Position numbers and translations under genes: made by a program. 11,039 nt of DNA from Actinomycetota bacterium (lineage in GTDB: Bacteria; Actinomycetota; Actinomycetes; S36-B12; UBA5976). Position 1 is the first letter of the stretch. Each line of letters begins with the position of its first letter. Below the pieces are notes generated by a model that was not told where the DNA came from, ran no database searches, and saw only the letters and a program-made list of their open reading frames with translations. Positions 5,395 to 11,039 of this stretch are shown here, in pieces. The stretch lies in assembly GCA_947491175.1 (NCBI GenBank), contig CANLIF010000037.1, forward strand, positions 1-11,039, written 5' to 3'.

Positions 5395-6788
5395 AGGTTT
5401 AGTCTCTCACGCACGACTGTCGACTTTTGTTGGACTTTAGGGATGAACAGCAAAGAGCTTAGGCCTACAAATACGCAGAATATCCAAATAGTGACGAAAG
5501 TTTTGCTTTCAATCCCTTGTGCAACACTGGCGAATGCCAAAACCGAGCCAGCAATAGCCGTGGCAATAATCAAGCCAAATGAGTCTGACATTTGAAGCGA
5601 GGCACTGTGCCGGGCATGTTCCTCTTCTGGAGACTGGTCAAGCATTAGCACGCCCAATGTTGGGTAGCACAATCCCATACCAAATGCTGCGATACCCCAA
5701 ATCACACTTGCAAACAAAGCAGATGCAGTGATACTGATTGGCGCAAAAACAGCAACGGGTGTCAAAGCAATTCCTAGCGAAATCAGAAGAACTCCCCCAA
5801 CCAAAATCTGTTGTTTTGAATATTTGAGTTTGTGACTTCCTTGTAGCCAAGAGCCAGCGAACCAGGTAATTGTTGCTGCGGTCAATACGCCACCAGAAAG
5901 TACCACTGATGCGCCTCTTACCTCTTGCAAAGCCAATGGCACATAAATTTCAGCGGCAAAGAACGCAGCTGAGATCACACCGCGCATACCTATGATCGCT
6001 GGAATGCCTTGACGCATTCGAAGGTAACCCTGCGGCATTAACGATTTAGTTGACCAAGCAGTAACACCGAGTGTGGTAATAAAAATTACAGCAATAAGAA
6101 CCGCGCTCCAGCGCCCCACGTGCGAAGCGCCGGCTTGAAAAATGGAAAGCGCGCCAATTGCAATCAATACGGATGTGATTTGCATCCTGGCATCGGTTCT
6201 AACTGGCGAGGAAACAAATGGCAATTTCTTTAGCTCTGGAACCAGCAGCATGAATGGTCCAATTAAAAGCAAAGGGACAATCCAAAACGTCATGCGCCAG
6301 GAGGAAATCTCAACTAACACACCTGCCAGGCCCGGACCAATCAAGCCTGGTACCACCCAGGCTGCTGCCAACATTCCCAGGGCTTTAGCGCGCAATGCTT
6401 CTGGGTACATGCGTCCAATGACCACATACATAGTCACTAAATCAACGCCCAAGGCAAAACCTTGAATCGATCTGCCCACAGTTAACACCGATAAGTTCGG
6501 CGCGAATCCACCAACTATAGATCCAAGTGCCAAAGCAACAACCGCAAAAACTATAACGCGTGCTAATCCAATCTTGTTTGCCCATAGGCCCGCAAAAGTC
6601 ATGCCAAGTAGTGATGCCATAGTGAAACTTGTGAACGCCACTGCATAATTGCTAATTGCATTTAAGTCCGCGGCGGCAACCGGCATAACTGCTCCGATTG
6701 CAATTCCTTCAAATCCAAAAACACTTACTAAGGCAACAATGCCAACACTCAGTCGCCGATGTTCCGGATCCCATGGCGAAAGTTTCAT
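5391..6788 (-). CDS. MFS transporter, probable drug:H+ antiporter type, substrate unknown
   Basis: A 465-residue inner-membrane transporter of the major facilitator superfamily with 12 to 14 predicted helices. Motif A is seen as GLWANKIGLARV (67-78). Motif B is RSIQGFALG (105-113). A motif-C-like GLIGPGLAG near 148-156 in helix 5 is typical of drug and metabolite antiporters. A second MFS half is evident from about residue 200. The substrate cannot be read from sequence. The gene overlaps the upstream DUF3039 gene by 4 nt (ATGA) and clpS downstream by 4 nt (ATGA), so it is locked into the operon. In mycobacteria the gene beside clpS is pncB (nicotinate phosphoribosyltransferase); that gene is not in this window. 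Confidence 0.9.
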   Translation of the reverse strand: MKLSPWDPEHRRLSVGIVALVSVFGFEGIAIGAVMPVAAADLNAISNYAVAFTSFTMASLLGMTFAGLWANKIGLARVIVFAVVALALGSIVGGFAPNLSVLTVGRSIQGFALGVDLVTMYVVIGRMYPEALRAKALGMLAAAWVVPGLIGPGLAGVLVEISSWRMTFWIVPLLLIGPFMLLVPELKKLPFVSSPVRTDARMQITSVLIAIGALSIFQAGASHVGRWSAVLIAVIFITTLGVTAWSTKSLMPQGYLRMRQGIPAIIGMRGVISAAFFAAEIYVPLALQEVRGASVVLSGGVLTAATITWFAGSWLQGSHKLKYSKQQILVGGVLLISLGIALTPVAVFAPISITASALFASVIWGIAAFGMGLCYPTLGVLMLDQSPEEEHARHSASLQMSDSFGLIIATAIAGSVLAFASVAQGIESKTFVTIWIFCVFVGLSSLLFIPKVQQKSTVVRERLNL

Positions 6789-7054
6789 TCGGACTTGTCG
6801 CTGTTGTCTCCACCAGTTGGCAGGCCTTCAAAAATTGCCTTGCACTGCGGGCAAACCGGAAACTTGCCTGGATCGCGATTTGGAATCCATACTTTTCCAC
6901 ATAAGGCAACAACAGGTGCGCCCATGACTGCACTTTCTACAATTTTTTCTTTTTTAACATAATGCGCAAACCGCTCATGATCACCAGGCTCTACTTGTTC
7001 CTCGACGCGCTCGTCAACGAGAATGCCACCATCCGTGCGAGTTTCATCAGCCAT
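6785..7054 (-). CDS. DUF3039 small zinc-ribbon-like protein
   Basis: An 89-residue actinobacterial protein of unknown function. It has an acidic N-terminus (1-26), a conserved GDHERFAHYVKKEKIVES segment (24-41) and a cysteine cluster, ALCGKVW with Cys52 and FPVCPQCK with Cys68 and Cys71, which with a histidine could bind zinc. I chose ATG 7054 because AAGG lies 8 nt upstream. A GTG in frame at 7060 would put that site too close. It heads the operon DUF3039-MFS-clpS-DUF2017 and overlaps the MFS gene by 4 nt. The family assignment comes from the conserved ALCGKxW...CPxCK pattern; no function is established. Confidence 0.85.
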   Translation of the reverse strand: MADETRTDGGILVDERVEEQVEPGDHERFAHYVKKEKIVESAVMGAPVVALCGKVWIPNRDPGKFPVCPQCKAIFEGLPTGGDNSDKSE

Positions 7055-7104
7055 GATCACTACCTTAACAAACCAAGATGGCGGTAAAACTTAGAGAGTA
7101 AAAC

Positions 7105-8928
7105 CTAGGCTGGTAAGGAATTGAGGCGCAACTTTAGGTCTGCTAACTCGGCCTGGAGTTCAGGTGGAACCCGGCCGTCAAACAGACTGAAGTACTCATC
7201 GGTTAGATCGCACTCTGCAAGCCAACTGCCCTTGTCAACATCAAATAGCGCTTCAATGTCGGCTTCTGAAATTTCCAGACCATCTAGTGGCAAGTCTTCG
7301 CGTATCGGCAAGATACCAACTGGCGAGTCAATGCCTTCAGCGTCGTTCTCTAGGCGATCGACAACCCAAGCCAAAACTCGCGAGTTCTCGCCAAAGCCTG
7401 GCCAGATAAAGTCGCCAGCTTCGTTCTTGCGAAACCAGTTGACTTGGAAAAGCTTTGGCACGTTTGCAAAAGTGCGACCCATGTTGACCCAGTGACCCCA
7501 ATAGTCCGCCATGTTGTAGCCACAGAACGGCAGCATTGCGAATGGATCGCGGCGTAGCTGACCAAGGCCACCTACGGCTGCGGCAGTCATCTCAGAGGAG
7601 ATAGTGGCTCCCATGAATACGCCATGGTTCCAACTACGCGCTTGCGCCACTAATGGAACATTGGTAGCGCGACGTCCACCGAAAAGGATGGCCGAGATCG
7701 GTACGCCAGCTGGGTTATCCCATTCATTAGAAATCGACGGACACTGCTCAGCCGGTGCGGTAAAGCGAGAGTTTGCATGGCTTGAGACTTCTTCTGAATC
7801 TGGCGTCCAGTCATTGCCCTTCCAGTCAATCAAGTGAGCTGGGGGTTCTTCGGTTAAACCTTCCCACCAAATGTCCCCATCGTCAGTTAGGGCAACATTT
7901 GTGAACAATGAGTTGGCGTACAGCGAGCGGACTGCATTGGCATTGGTCTTCATGCCAGTTCCTGGCGCTACGCCGAAGAATCCTGCCTCTGGGTTGATCG
8001 CATACAAGCGACCGTCTGGGCCTGGACGCATCCAGCAGATGTCATCACCAATGGTCTCGACTTTCCAACCAGGAATTGTTGGCTCAAGCATTGCCAGGTT
8101 TGTCTTGCCACAACCGGATGGAAAAGCTGCTGCAATGTAATGAGTCTTTTGCTTTGGTGAAGTTAATTTCAAAATCAACATGTGCTCGGCTAGCCACATT
8201 TCATCGCGCGCCATTACTGAGGCAATGCGAAGCGCAAAGCACTTTTTACCTAGTAGCGCATTGCCACCATAGCCAGAACCGTATGACCAAATTTCGCGTT
8301 CTTCTGGGAATTGCACAATGTATTTAGTATCACTGCATGGCCAAGCAACATCTTGTTGTCCTGGCTCAAGTGGTGCGCCTACCGAATGAAGAGCTGGCAC
8401 GAAATCGCCGTGCTCACCGATTAAATCAAGTGCTGCCTTACCCATGCGAGTCATCATCTTCATGTTGATGACAACGTATGGGGAATCCGTAATCTCAACA
8501 CCTAGCGCGCTGATATCAGAACCTAGTGGACCCATAGAGAACGGAACGATGTACATCGTGCGACCGCGCATGCAGCCTTTGAAAGTGGAGCGAAGGATCG
8601 TCTTCATTTCACTTGGCTCCATCCAGTTATTGGTTGGGCCAGCATCTTCTTCTTTTACCGAGCAAATGTAGGTGCGATCTTCAACGCGTGCCACATCACT
8701 TGGATGGGAGCGGGCAAGGTAAGAGTTCGGTCGCTTTTCTGGGTTAAGCGGAGTTAGCGTGCCACTTGCGACAAGCTCTTTAGTTAGTCGATCCCATTCC
8801 GCATCAGAGCCGTCGCACCATTCGATGCGATCTGGCGTCGTTAGCTCAGCAACTTCTTGCACCCAAGCAAGTAAGCGCTTGTTTTTAGTTGGGGCATCTG
8901 CAAAACCTGGAGTGGTAGAACTGCTCAA
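7105..8928 (-). CDS. pckG: Phosphoenolpyruvate carboxykinase, GTP-type
   Basis: Converts oxaloacetate and GTP to PEP, GDP and CO2. It is the entry to gluconeogenesis and, in actinobacteria, can also run in the carboxylating direction. At 607 residues it is full length for the GTP family. Visible active-site elements are Arg81 in VARVEDRTY, SYGSGYGGNALLGKKC (215-230) with the metal-binding lysine region, His249 in EHMLIL, the P-loop FPSGCGKTNLAML (269-281) containing the reactive Cys273 and Lys275, GDDICWM (294-300) for metal binding, and INPEAGFFGVAPGT (311-324). The start is TTG 8928, supported by AAGGAG ending 5 nt upstream; no ATG fits. It is a separate unit from the DUF3039 operon, 50 bp downstream, and is divergent from the desulfurase-like gene. 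Confidence 0.97.
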   Translation of the reverse strand: MSSSTTPGFADAPTKNKRLLAWVQEVAELTTPDRIEWCDGSDAEWDRLTKELVASGTLTPLNPEKRPNSYLARSHPSDVARVEDRTYICSVKEEDAGPTNNWMEPSEMKTILRSTFKGCMRGRTMYIVPFSMGPLGSDISALGVEITDSPYVVINMKMMTRMGKAALDLIGEHGDFVPALHSVGAPLEPGQQDVAWPCSDTKYIVQFPEEREIWSYGSGYGGNALLGKKCFALRIASVMARDEMWLAEHMLILKLTSPKQKTHYIAAAFPSGCGKTNLAMLEPTIPGWKVETIGDDICWMRPGPDGRLYAINPEAGFFGVAPGTGMKTNANAVRSLYANSLFTNVALTDDGDIWWEGLTEEPPAHLIDWKGNDWTPDSEEVSSHANSRFTAPAEQCPSISNEWDNPAGVPISAILFGGRRATNVPLVAQARSWNHGVFMGATISSEMTAAAVGGLGQLRRDPFAMLPFCGYNMADYWGHWVNMGRTFANVPKLFQVNWFRKNEAGDFIWPGFGENSRVLAWVVDRLENDAEGIDSPVGILPIREDLPLDGLEISEADIEALFDVDKGSWLAECDLTDEYFSLFDGRVPPELQAELADLKLRLNSLPA

Positions 8929-8979
8929 AATAACTCCTTGATTGGCAACCTGATCTAAGGCTTTACGGGATTAACTTAG

Positions 8980-8997
8980 AATGCACCCGAAATGCAC
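8980..8997. repeat. AATGCAC direct repeat, 11-bp period
   Basis: AATGCAC occurs at 8980-8986 and again at 8991-8997, exactly one helical turn apart, about 50 bp upstream of the pckG start. Same-face direct repeats of this kind often bind a transcription factor dimer or pair. The regulator is unknown. Confidence 0.4.
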
Positions 8998-9034
8998 AAA
9001 AAACCAACTCAAAAACCAAAAAAATGCCTAAAAA
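8998..9034. other. Phased A-tracts (possible intrinsic bend)
   Basis: Four A-runs on the plus strand: 8998-9003 (6), 9011-9015 (5), 9018-9024 (7) and 9030-9034 (5). Their centres are on average about 10.5 bp apart, close to helical phase, which favours DNA curvature between the two divergent promoters. One interval is shorter (8 bp) and one longer (12.5 bp), so phasing is imperfect. Confidence 0.35.
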
Positions 9035-9041
9035 TACCTCT

Positions 9042-9057
9042 TGTGAGAAAACACACA
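9042..9057. promoter_or_regulatory. CRP/GlxR-like half-conserved site
   Basis: TGTGA, then 6 bp, then ACACA. This is nine of ten matches to the CRP/GlxR consensus TGTGA-N6-TCACA. GlxR-type regulators control carbon metabolism in actinobacteria, which would make sense upstream of PEP carboxykinase. Whether this organism has such a regulator cannot be seen here. Confidence 0.35.
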
Positions 9058-9070
9058 CGAGCATTGAGCG

Positions 9071-9087
9071 CACTTGTGACCAAAGTG
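9071..9087. promoter_or_regulatory. Inverted repeat CACTT-N7-AAGTG
   Basis: The arms at 9071-9075 and 9083-9087 are perfect complements, giving a 17-bp quasi-palindrome. It also overlaps a tandem GTGAC pair (9076-9080 and 9085-9089). It lies 33 bp upstream of the TATATG -10 candidate of the plus-strand gene, a place suited to an operator or activator site. Confidence 0.35.
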
Positions 9088-9149
9088 ACTGGTGTTTCCA
9101 GGGACTAGTCAAGGGAAAATTATATGTTGTTTGGAAATAGGATGGCGAC

Positions 9150-10358
9150 ATGACTTTTGATGTTGCGCGCGTTCGGTCGGCTTTCCCTTCTCTTGAATCT
9201 GGTGTGGCTCACTTTGATGGCCCGGGCGGAACCCAAACACCCCTTTCAGTTGGTCAGGCCATCTGCAAGACCATGACTGGGCCTCTTGCCAACCAAGATA
9301 CGGTTACCCAGGCTGAGCGAAATGCCGAAGCAGCGGTCAATAACGCCAGAAGTGCGATGGCAGATCTGCTTGGTTCAGTTCCGGAAGGTATTTTCTTTGG
9401 CCGGAGTATGACTCAGATAACTTTCGACATTGCTCGAACTTTGGCTCAGAACTGGGGTCCCGGTGATGAGATTGTTGCTTCGCGATTGGATCATGATGCA
9501 AACGTTCGTCCTTGGGTTCGATACGCGCAACAATCTGGGGCCACATTACGTTGGATTGATTTCGATCCAGCAACTGGTTACTTAGATGTCTCAGATGTTG
9601 AAGCCGTAATTACAGATCGCACCAAGCTCGTAGCTATCACCGCAGCCTCAAACCTAATTGGCGCTCGTCCAGACATCCCTGCCATCGCTAAGGCTGTTCA
9701 TGCCGTTGGTGGGTTGCTTTATGTAGATGGCGTCCACAACACTCCTCACGCAGTTGTGGACTTCAAGGCAATGGGCGCGGATTTTTATGGCTGCTCACCA
9801 TACAAATTCTTTGGACCTCACATGGGTGTCATGACCGCCTCGCCTGCACTTTTAGAAACTTTGCATCCTGACAAGCTATTGCCGTCGACCGAGCAAGTTC
9901 CAGAAAGATTCGAGTTAGGCACTTTGCCATATGAAATGTTGGCTGGCGTGACCGCCGCGGTTGATTTCATCGCGGACATGGTGCCGGGTTCGGGATCAAG
10001 ACGGCAGCGAATTGTGGTTTCCCAAACTGCAGCAGATGAACACGAGCACGCCTTGAATCATCGCTTACGTGAAGGTTTGCAGGCCATGGAAAACGTCACG
10101 CTCTACAGCAATGCCCGCTTAAAGACTCCTACTGAATTGTTTAGTCTGGCTGGAATTGATTCTGAACACGTTTACAAATTCTTAGCAGAACTAAAAGTTA
10201 ATGCTCCGGCAGGAAATTTTTATGCCATTGAATGCTCACGTCATCTTGGTTTAGGTGATGATGGTGCGATTCGTGCTGGCCTGGCGCCTTACAACACCGT
10301 TGAAGAAATTGATCGGTTGCTTGAAGGTCTTGCCGAAGCCACTATCAAATTGAAATAG
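9150..10358 (+). CDS. Class V aminotransferase, cysteine-desulfurase-like protein
   Basis: PLP enzyme of fold type I, 402 residues, of the cysteine-desulfurase-like subfamily. The PLP lysine is Lys219 in GCSPYKFFGPH, the cofactor-stacking and -binding residues include His115 in LDHDANVRPW and Asp193/His196 in YVDGVHNTPH, and the C-terminus has RAGLAPYNTVEEIDRLLEGL, as in SufS-type enzymes. A cysteine (Cys362 in YAIECSRHLGLG) falls near the mobile loop that carries the persulfide cysteine in true desulfurases, but its context differs from SufS, so desulfurase activity is uncertain. ATG 9150 is the start, because the ATG at 9142 runs into a stop. TAGGAT ends 6 nt before it (leaderless pattern), while AGGA there could also serve as a ribosome-binding site. 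It converges with the Rieske gene, 11 bp between stops. Confidence 0.88.
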   Translation: MTFDVARVRSAFPSLESGVAHFDGPGGTQTPLSVGQAICKTMTGPLANQDTVTQAERNAEAAVNNARSAMADLLGSVPEGIFFGRSMTQITFDIARTLAQNWGPGDEIVASRLDHDANVRPWVRYAQQSGATLRWIDFDPATGYLDVSDVEAVITDRTKLVAITAASNLIGARPDIPAIAKAVHAVGGLLYVDGVHNTPHAVVDFKAMGADFYGCSPYKFFGPHMGVMTASPALLETLHPDKLLPSTEQVPERFELGTLPYEMLAGVTAAVDFIADMVPGSGSRRQRIVVSQTAADEHEHALNHRLREGLQAMENVTLYSNARLKTPTELFSLAGIDSEHVYKFLAELKVNAPAGNFYAIECSRHLGLGDDGAIRAGLAPYNTVEEIDRLLEGLAEATIKLK

Positions 10359-10369
10359 GGACTTATGCG

Positions 10370-10831
10370 CTAGGCAACAGAGATTTGATCGCCCGCGACA
10401 GTAAGTGCAATTTTTGCAAGTGCGGTCGCCGTCAAACTCTTGGCAGTTGTTTCATCCGGTTCACCTGTTGCTAGGTCGTATTTTGCACCATGGCACGCGC
10501 ACTTAAATGCGTTGGCATCTGGGTAGGCGTCAACGACACAGCCCTGATGCGTGCACTTCGAGCTATAGGCGATGAAGGTTCCGGCAGCTGGCTGCAATAG
10601 GAATGCGGGCATACCTGAATTTGGGTCTGTGAATTTAAATACGGATCCAACTGGGACGTCAGATGCTGTGGCTACCACTTTGCTGGTTGCAGCAGACGAA
10701 GGAGTTGAAATCGCCAAATCTTCCTCAGTAGGTTCGGAGGCACCTGGACTTGAACAGGCGCTGAGTCCCGCAATCGCAACGGTTGCCGCGCCAGCAGTAA
10801 GTACTTGACGTCTTCCAAATTGTTTAGGCAT
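10370..10831 (-). CDS. Tat-exported Rieske [2Fe-2S] lipoprotein
   Basis: A 153-residue secreted electron-transfer protein. The N-terminus has a twin-arginine motif (FGRRQVL, Arg7-Arg8), a hydrophobic core (10-24) and a lipobox LSAC with Cys26 as the lipidated residue. A Ser/Thr/Ala-rich linker (27-58) leads to a Rieske domain: box 1 CTHQGC (Cys93, His95, Cys98) and box 2 CACHG (Cys111, Cys113, His114). Cys93, His95, Cys111 and His114 ligate the cluster. Cys98 and Cys113 can form the disulfide typical of higher-potential Rieske proteins. Export folded through Tat suits a cofactor-loaded protein. No cytochrome b or oxidase genes adjoin it, so its partner is unknown. The start is ATG 10831. The upstream ribosome-binding signal is poor (AAGG only 1 nt away). 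Confidence 0.93.
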   Translation of the reverse strand: MPKQFGRRQVLTAGAATVAIAGLSACSSPGASEPTEEDLAISTPSSAATSKVVATASDVPVGSVFKFTDPNSGMPAFLLQPAAGTFIAYSSKCTHQGCVVDAYPDANAFKCACHGAKYDLATGEPDETTAKSLTATALAKIALTVAGDQISVA

Positions 10832-10943
10832 GCCTTAATAGTGCCATAGAGCAAGGAGGTTCGCTTGTCAGTACCTCGAGTACAATAGGAACATAACTAA
10901 ATAGTGGTGGTTACCTATCCAGTAATCCCCTGATGAAAATCTT
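10832..10943. promoter_or_regulatory. Divergent region between the Rieske gene and ssrA
   Basis: 112 bp that must hold the promoters of both units. For ssrA the best -10 candidate is TACAAT (10881-10886), which would give a precursor with a leader of about 50 nt removed by processing. No -35 at the right spacing is convincing, since TTGTCA at 10865-10870 is only 10 bp away. A CCCC (10927-10930) lies just before the mature GGGGG 5' end and could pair with it in the precursor. No gene is apparent. Confidence 0.45.
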
Positions 10944-11039
10944 GGGGGTGAACGGTTTCGACTTTGGTAGTCGAAATGGGAGAAGCGAGCCGAGAATGTT
11001 GGTCATCTCGTAAACGTCCAGCAAAAACAATAAGTGCCA
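10944..11039 (+). ncRNA. ssrA: tmRNA (SsrA), 5' part only
   Basis: Transfer-messenger RNA that, with SmpB, rescues stalled ribosomes and tags the unfinished protein for proteolysis. The mature 5' end is recognisable as GGGGGTGAACGGTTTCGAC, the conserved acceptor/D-arm half of the tRNA-like domain. It is followed by the stem TTTCGAC...GTCGAAA and, at the end, the run AATAAGTGCC that precedes the tag reading frame. By comparison with the mycobacterial tmRNA (AAATAAGC then GCC), the resume codon is GCC at 11036-11038, so only the first tag residue (Ala) is visible before the window ends. The tag, pseudoknots and 3' CCA end lie outside. smpB is not in the sequence to the left, where it often sits. 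Confidence 0.95.

Larger units (their letters stand above)
8929..9149. promoter_or_regulatory. Divergent regulatory region between pckG and the desulfurase-like gene
   Basis: 221 bp, the longest gene-free stretch in the window. It holds a direct repeat, phased A-tracts and two inverted-repeat-like sites (listed separately). It also has the pckG ribosome-binding site at its left end and a TATATG -10 candidate (9121-9126) plus TAGGAT (9138-9143) at its right end for the plus-strand gene. A reading frame crossing it on the minus strand is phenylalanine-rich because of the T-tracts, lacks a ribosome-binding site and is not a gene. Confidence 0.6.

Noticed and set aside
7871..8140. Several plus-strand frames within pckG
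   Set aside because: All lie antisense to a full-length, motif-complete PEP carboxykinase and show no coding character of their own.
8963..9151. 62-codon minus-strand frame across the pckG upstream region
   Set aside because: No ribosome-binding site, starts inside the divergent gene's start, and its Phe-rich character simply reflects the T-tracts on that strand.
10359..10369. Terminator between the convergent desulfurase-like and Rieske genes
   Set aside because: Only 11 bp, with no hairpin; termination must occur inside the opposing gene or elsewhere.
10852..10888. AAGGAGG followed by a TTG-started 7-codon frame on the plus strand
   Set aside because: The peptide would be only seven residues, overlaps the likely ssrA -10 and has no partner gene; probably chance.

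Overview
The window looks like chromosomal DNA of a free-living aquatic actinobacterium of modest GC, most likely a freshwater acI/Nanopelagicales-type lineage. The reasons are an actinorhodopsin gene, the actinobacteria-specific Mec–CysO–CysM cysteine pathway, DUF2017 and DUF3039 proteins, a GTP-type PEP carboxykinase, very tight gene spacing, and frequent GTG/TTG starts. The lineage is inferred from gene content; no taxonomic marker was searched. There is no sign of a prophage, insertion sequence or CRISPR array.

Layout. 1–1401 (minus): murI (glutamate racemase), then rph (RNase PH, cut by the left edge). Divergent from murI across only 22 bp is a small four-helix membrane protein gene (1424–1825, plus). 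1954–3182 (plus): cysO and cysM, a sulfur carrier and its O-phosphoserine-using cysteine synthase. 3188–3604 (minus): mec, the JAMM protease that releases cysteine from CysO. 3779–4546 (plus): an actinorhodopsin light-driven proton pump with a structured leader and a 20-bp perfect terminator hairpin. 4600–7054 (minus): a coupled operon of DUF3039, an MFS transporter, clpS and DUF2017. 7105–8928 (minus): pckG. A 221-bp divergent regulatory region follows, then a class V aminotransferase / cysteine-desulfurase-like gene (9150–10358, plus). It converges on a Tat-exported Rieske lipoprotein gene (10370–10831, minus). The right edge carries the 5' part of ssrA (tmRNA), ending one base past the resume codon.

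How it fits together. The clpS–DUF2017–mec–cysO–cysM–murI–rph set resembles the M. tuberculosis Rv1331–Rv1340 neighbourhood. Here cysO-cysM is inverted relative to mec, and the rhomboid and phosphodiesterase genes known from that locus are absent. The rhodopsin sits between DUF2017 and mec. Light-driven proton pumping, gluconeogenic PEPCK, an O-phosphoserine cysteine route and sulfur/Fe–S-type proteins would suit an oligotrophic photoheterotroph.

No obviously new defence or mobile system is present. The points most worth a second look are the symmetric leaderless promoter between murI and the membrane protein gene, the palindromic leader and antenna-compatible glycine of the rhodopsin, the cysteine-free DUF2017 protein, and the rearranged cysteine locus.
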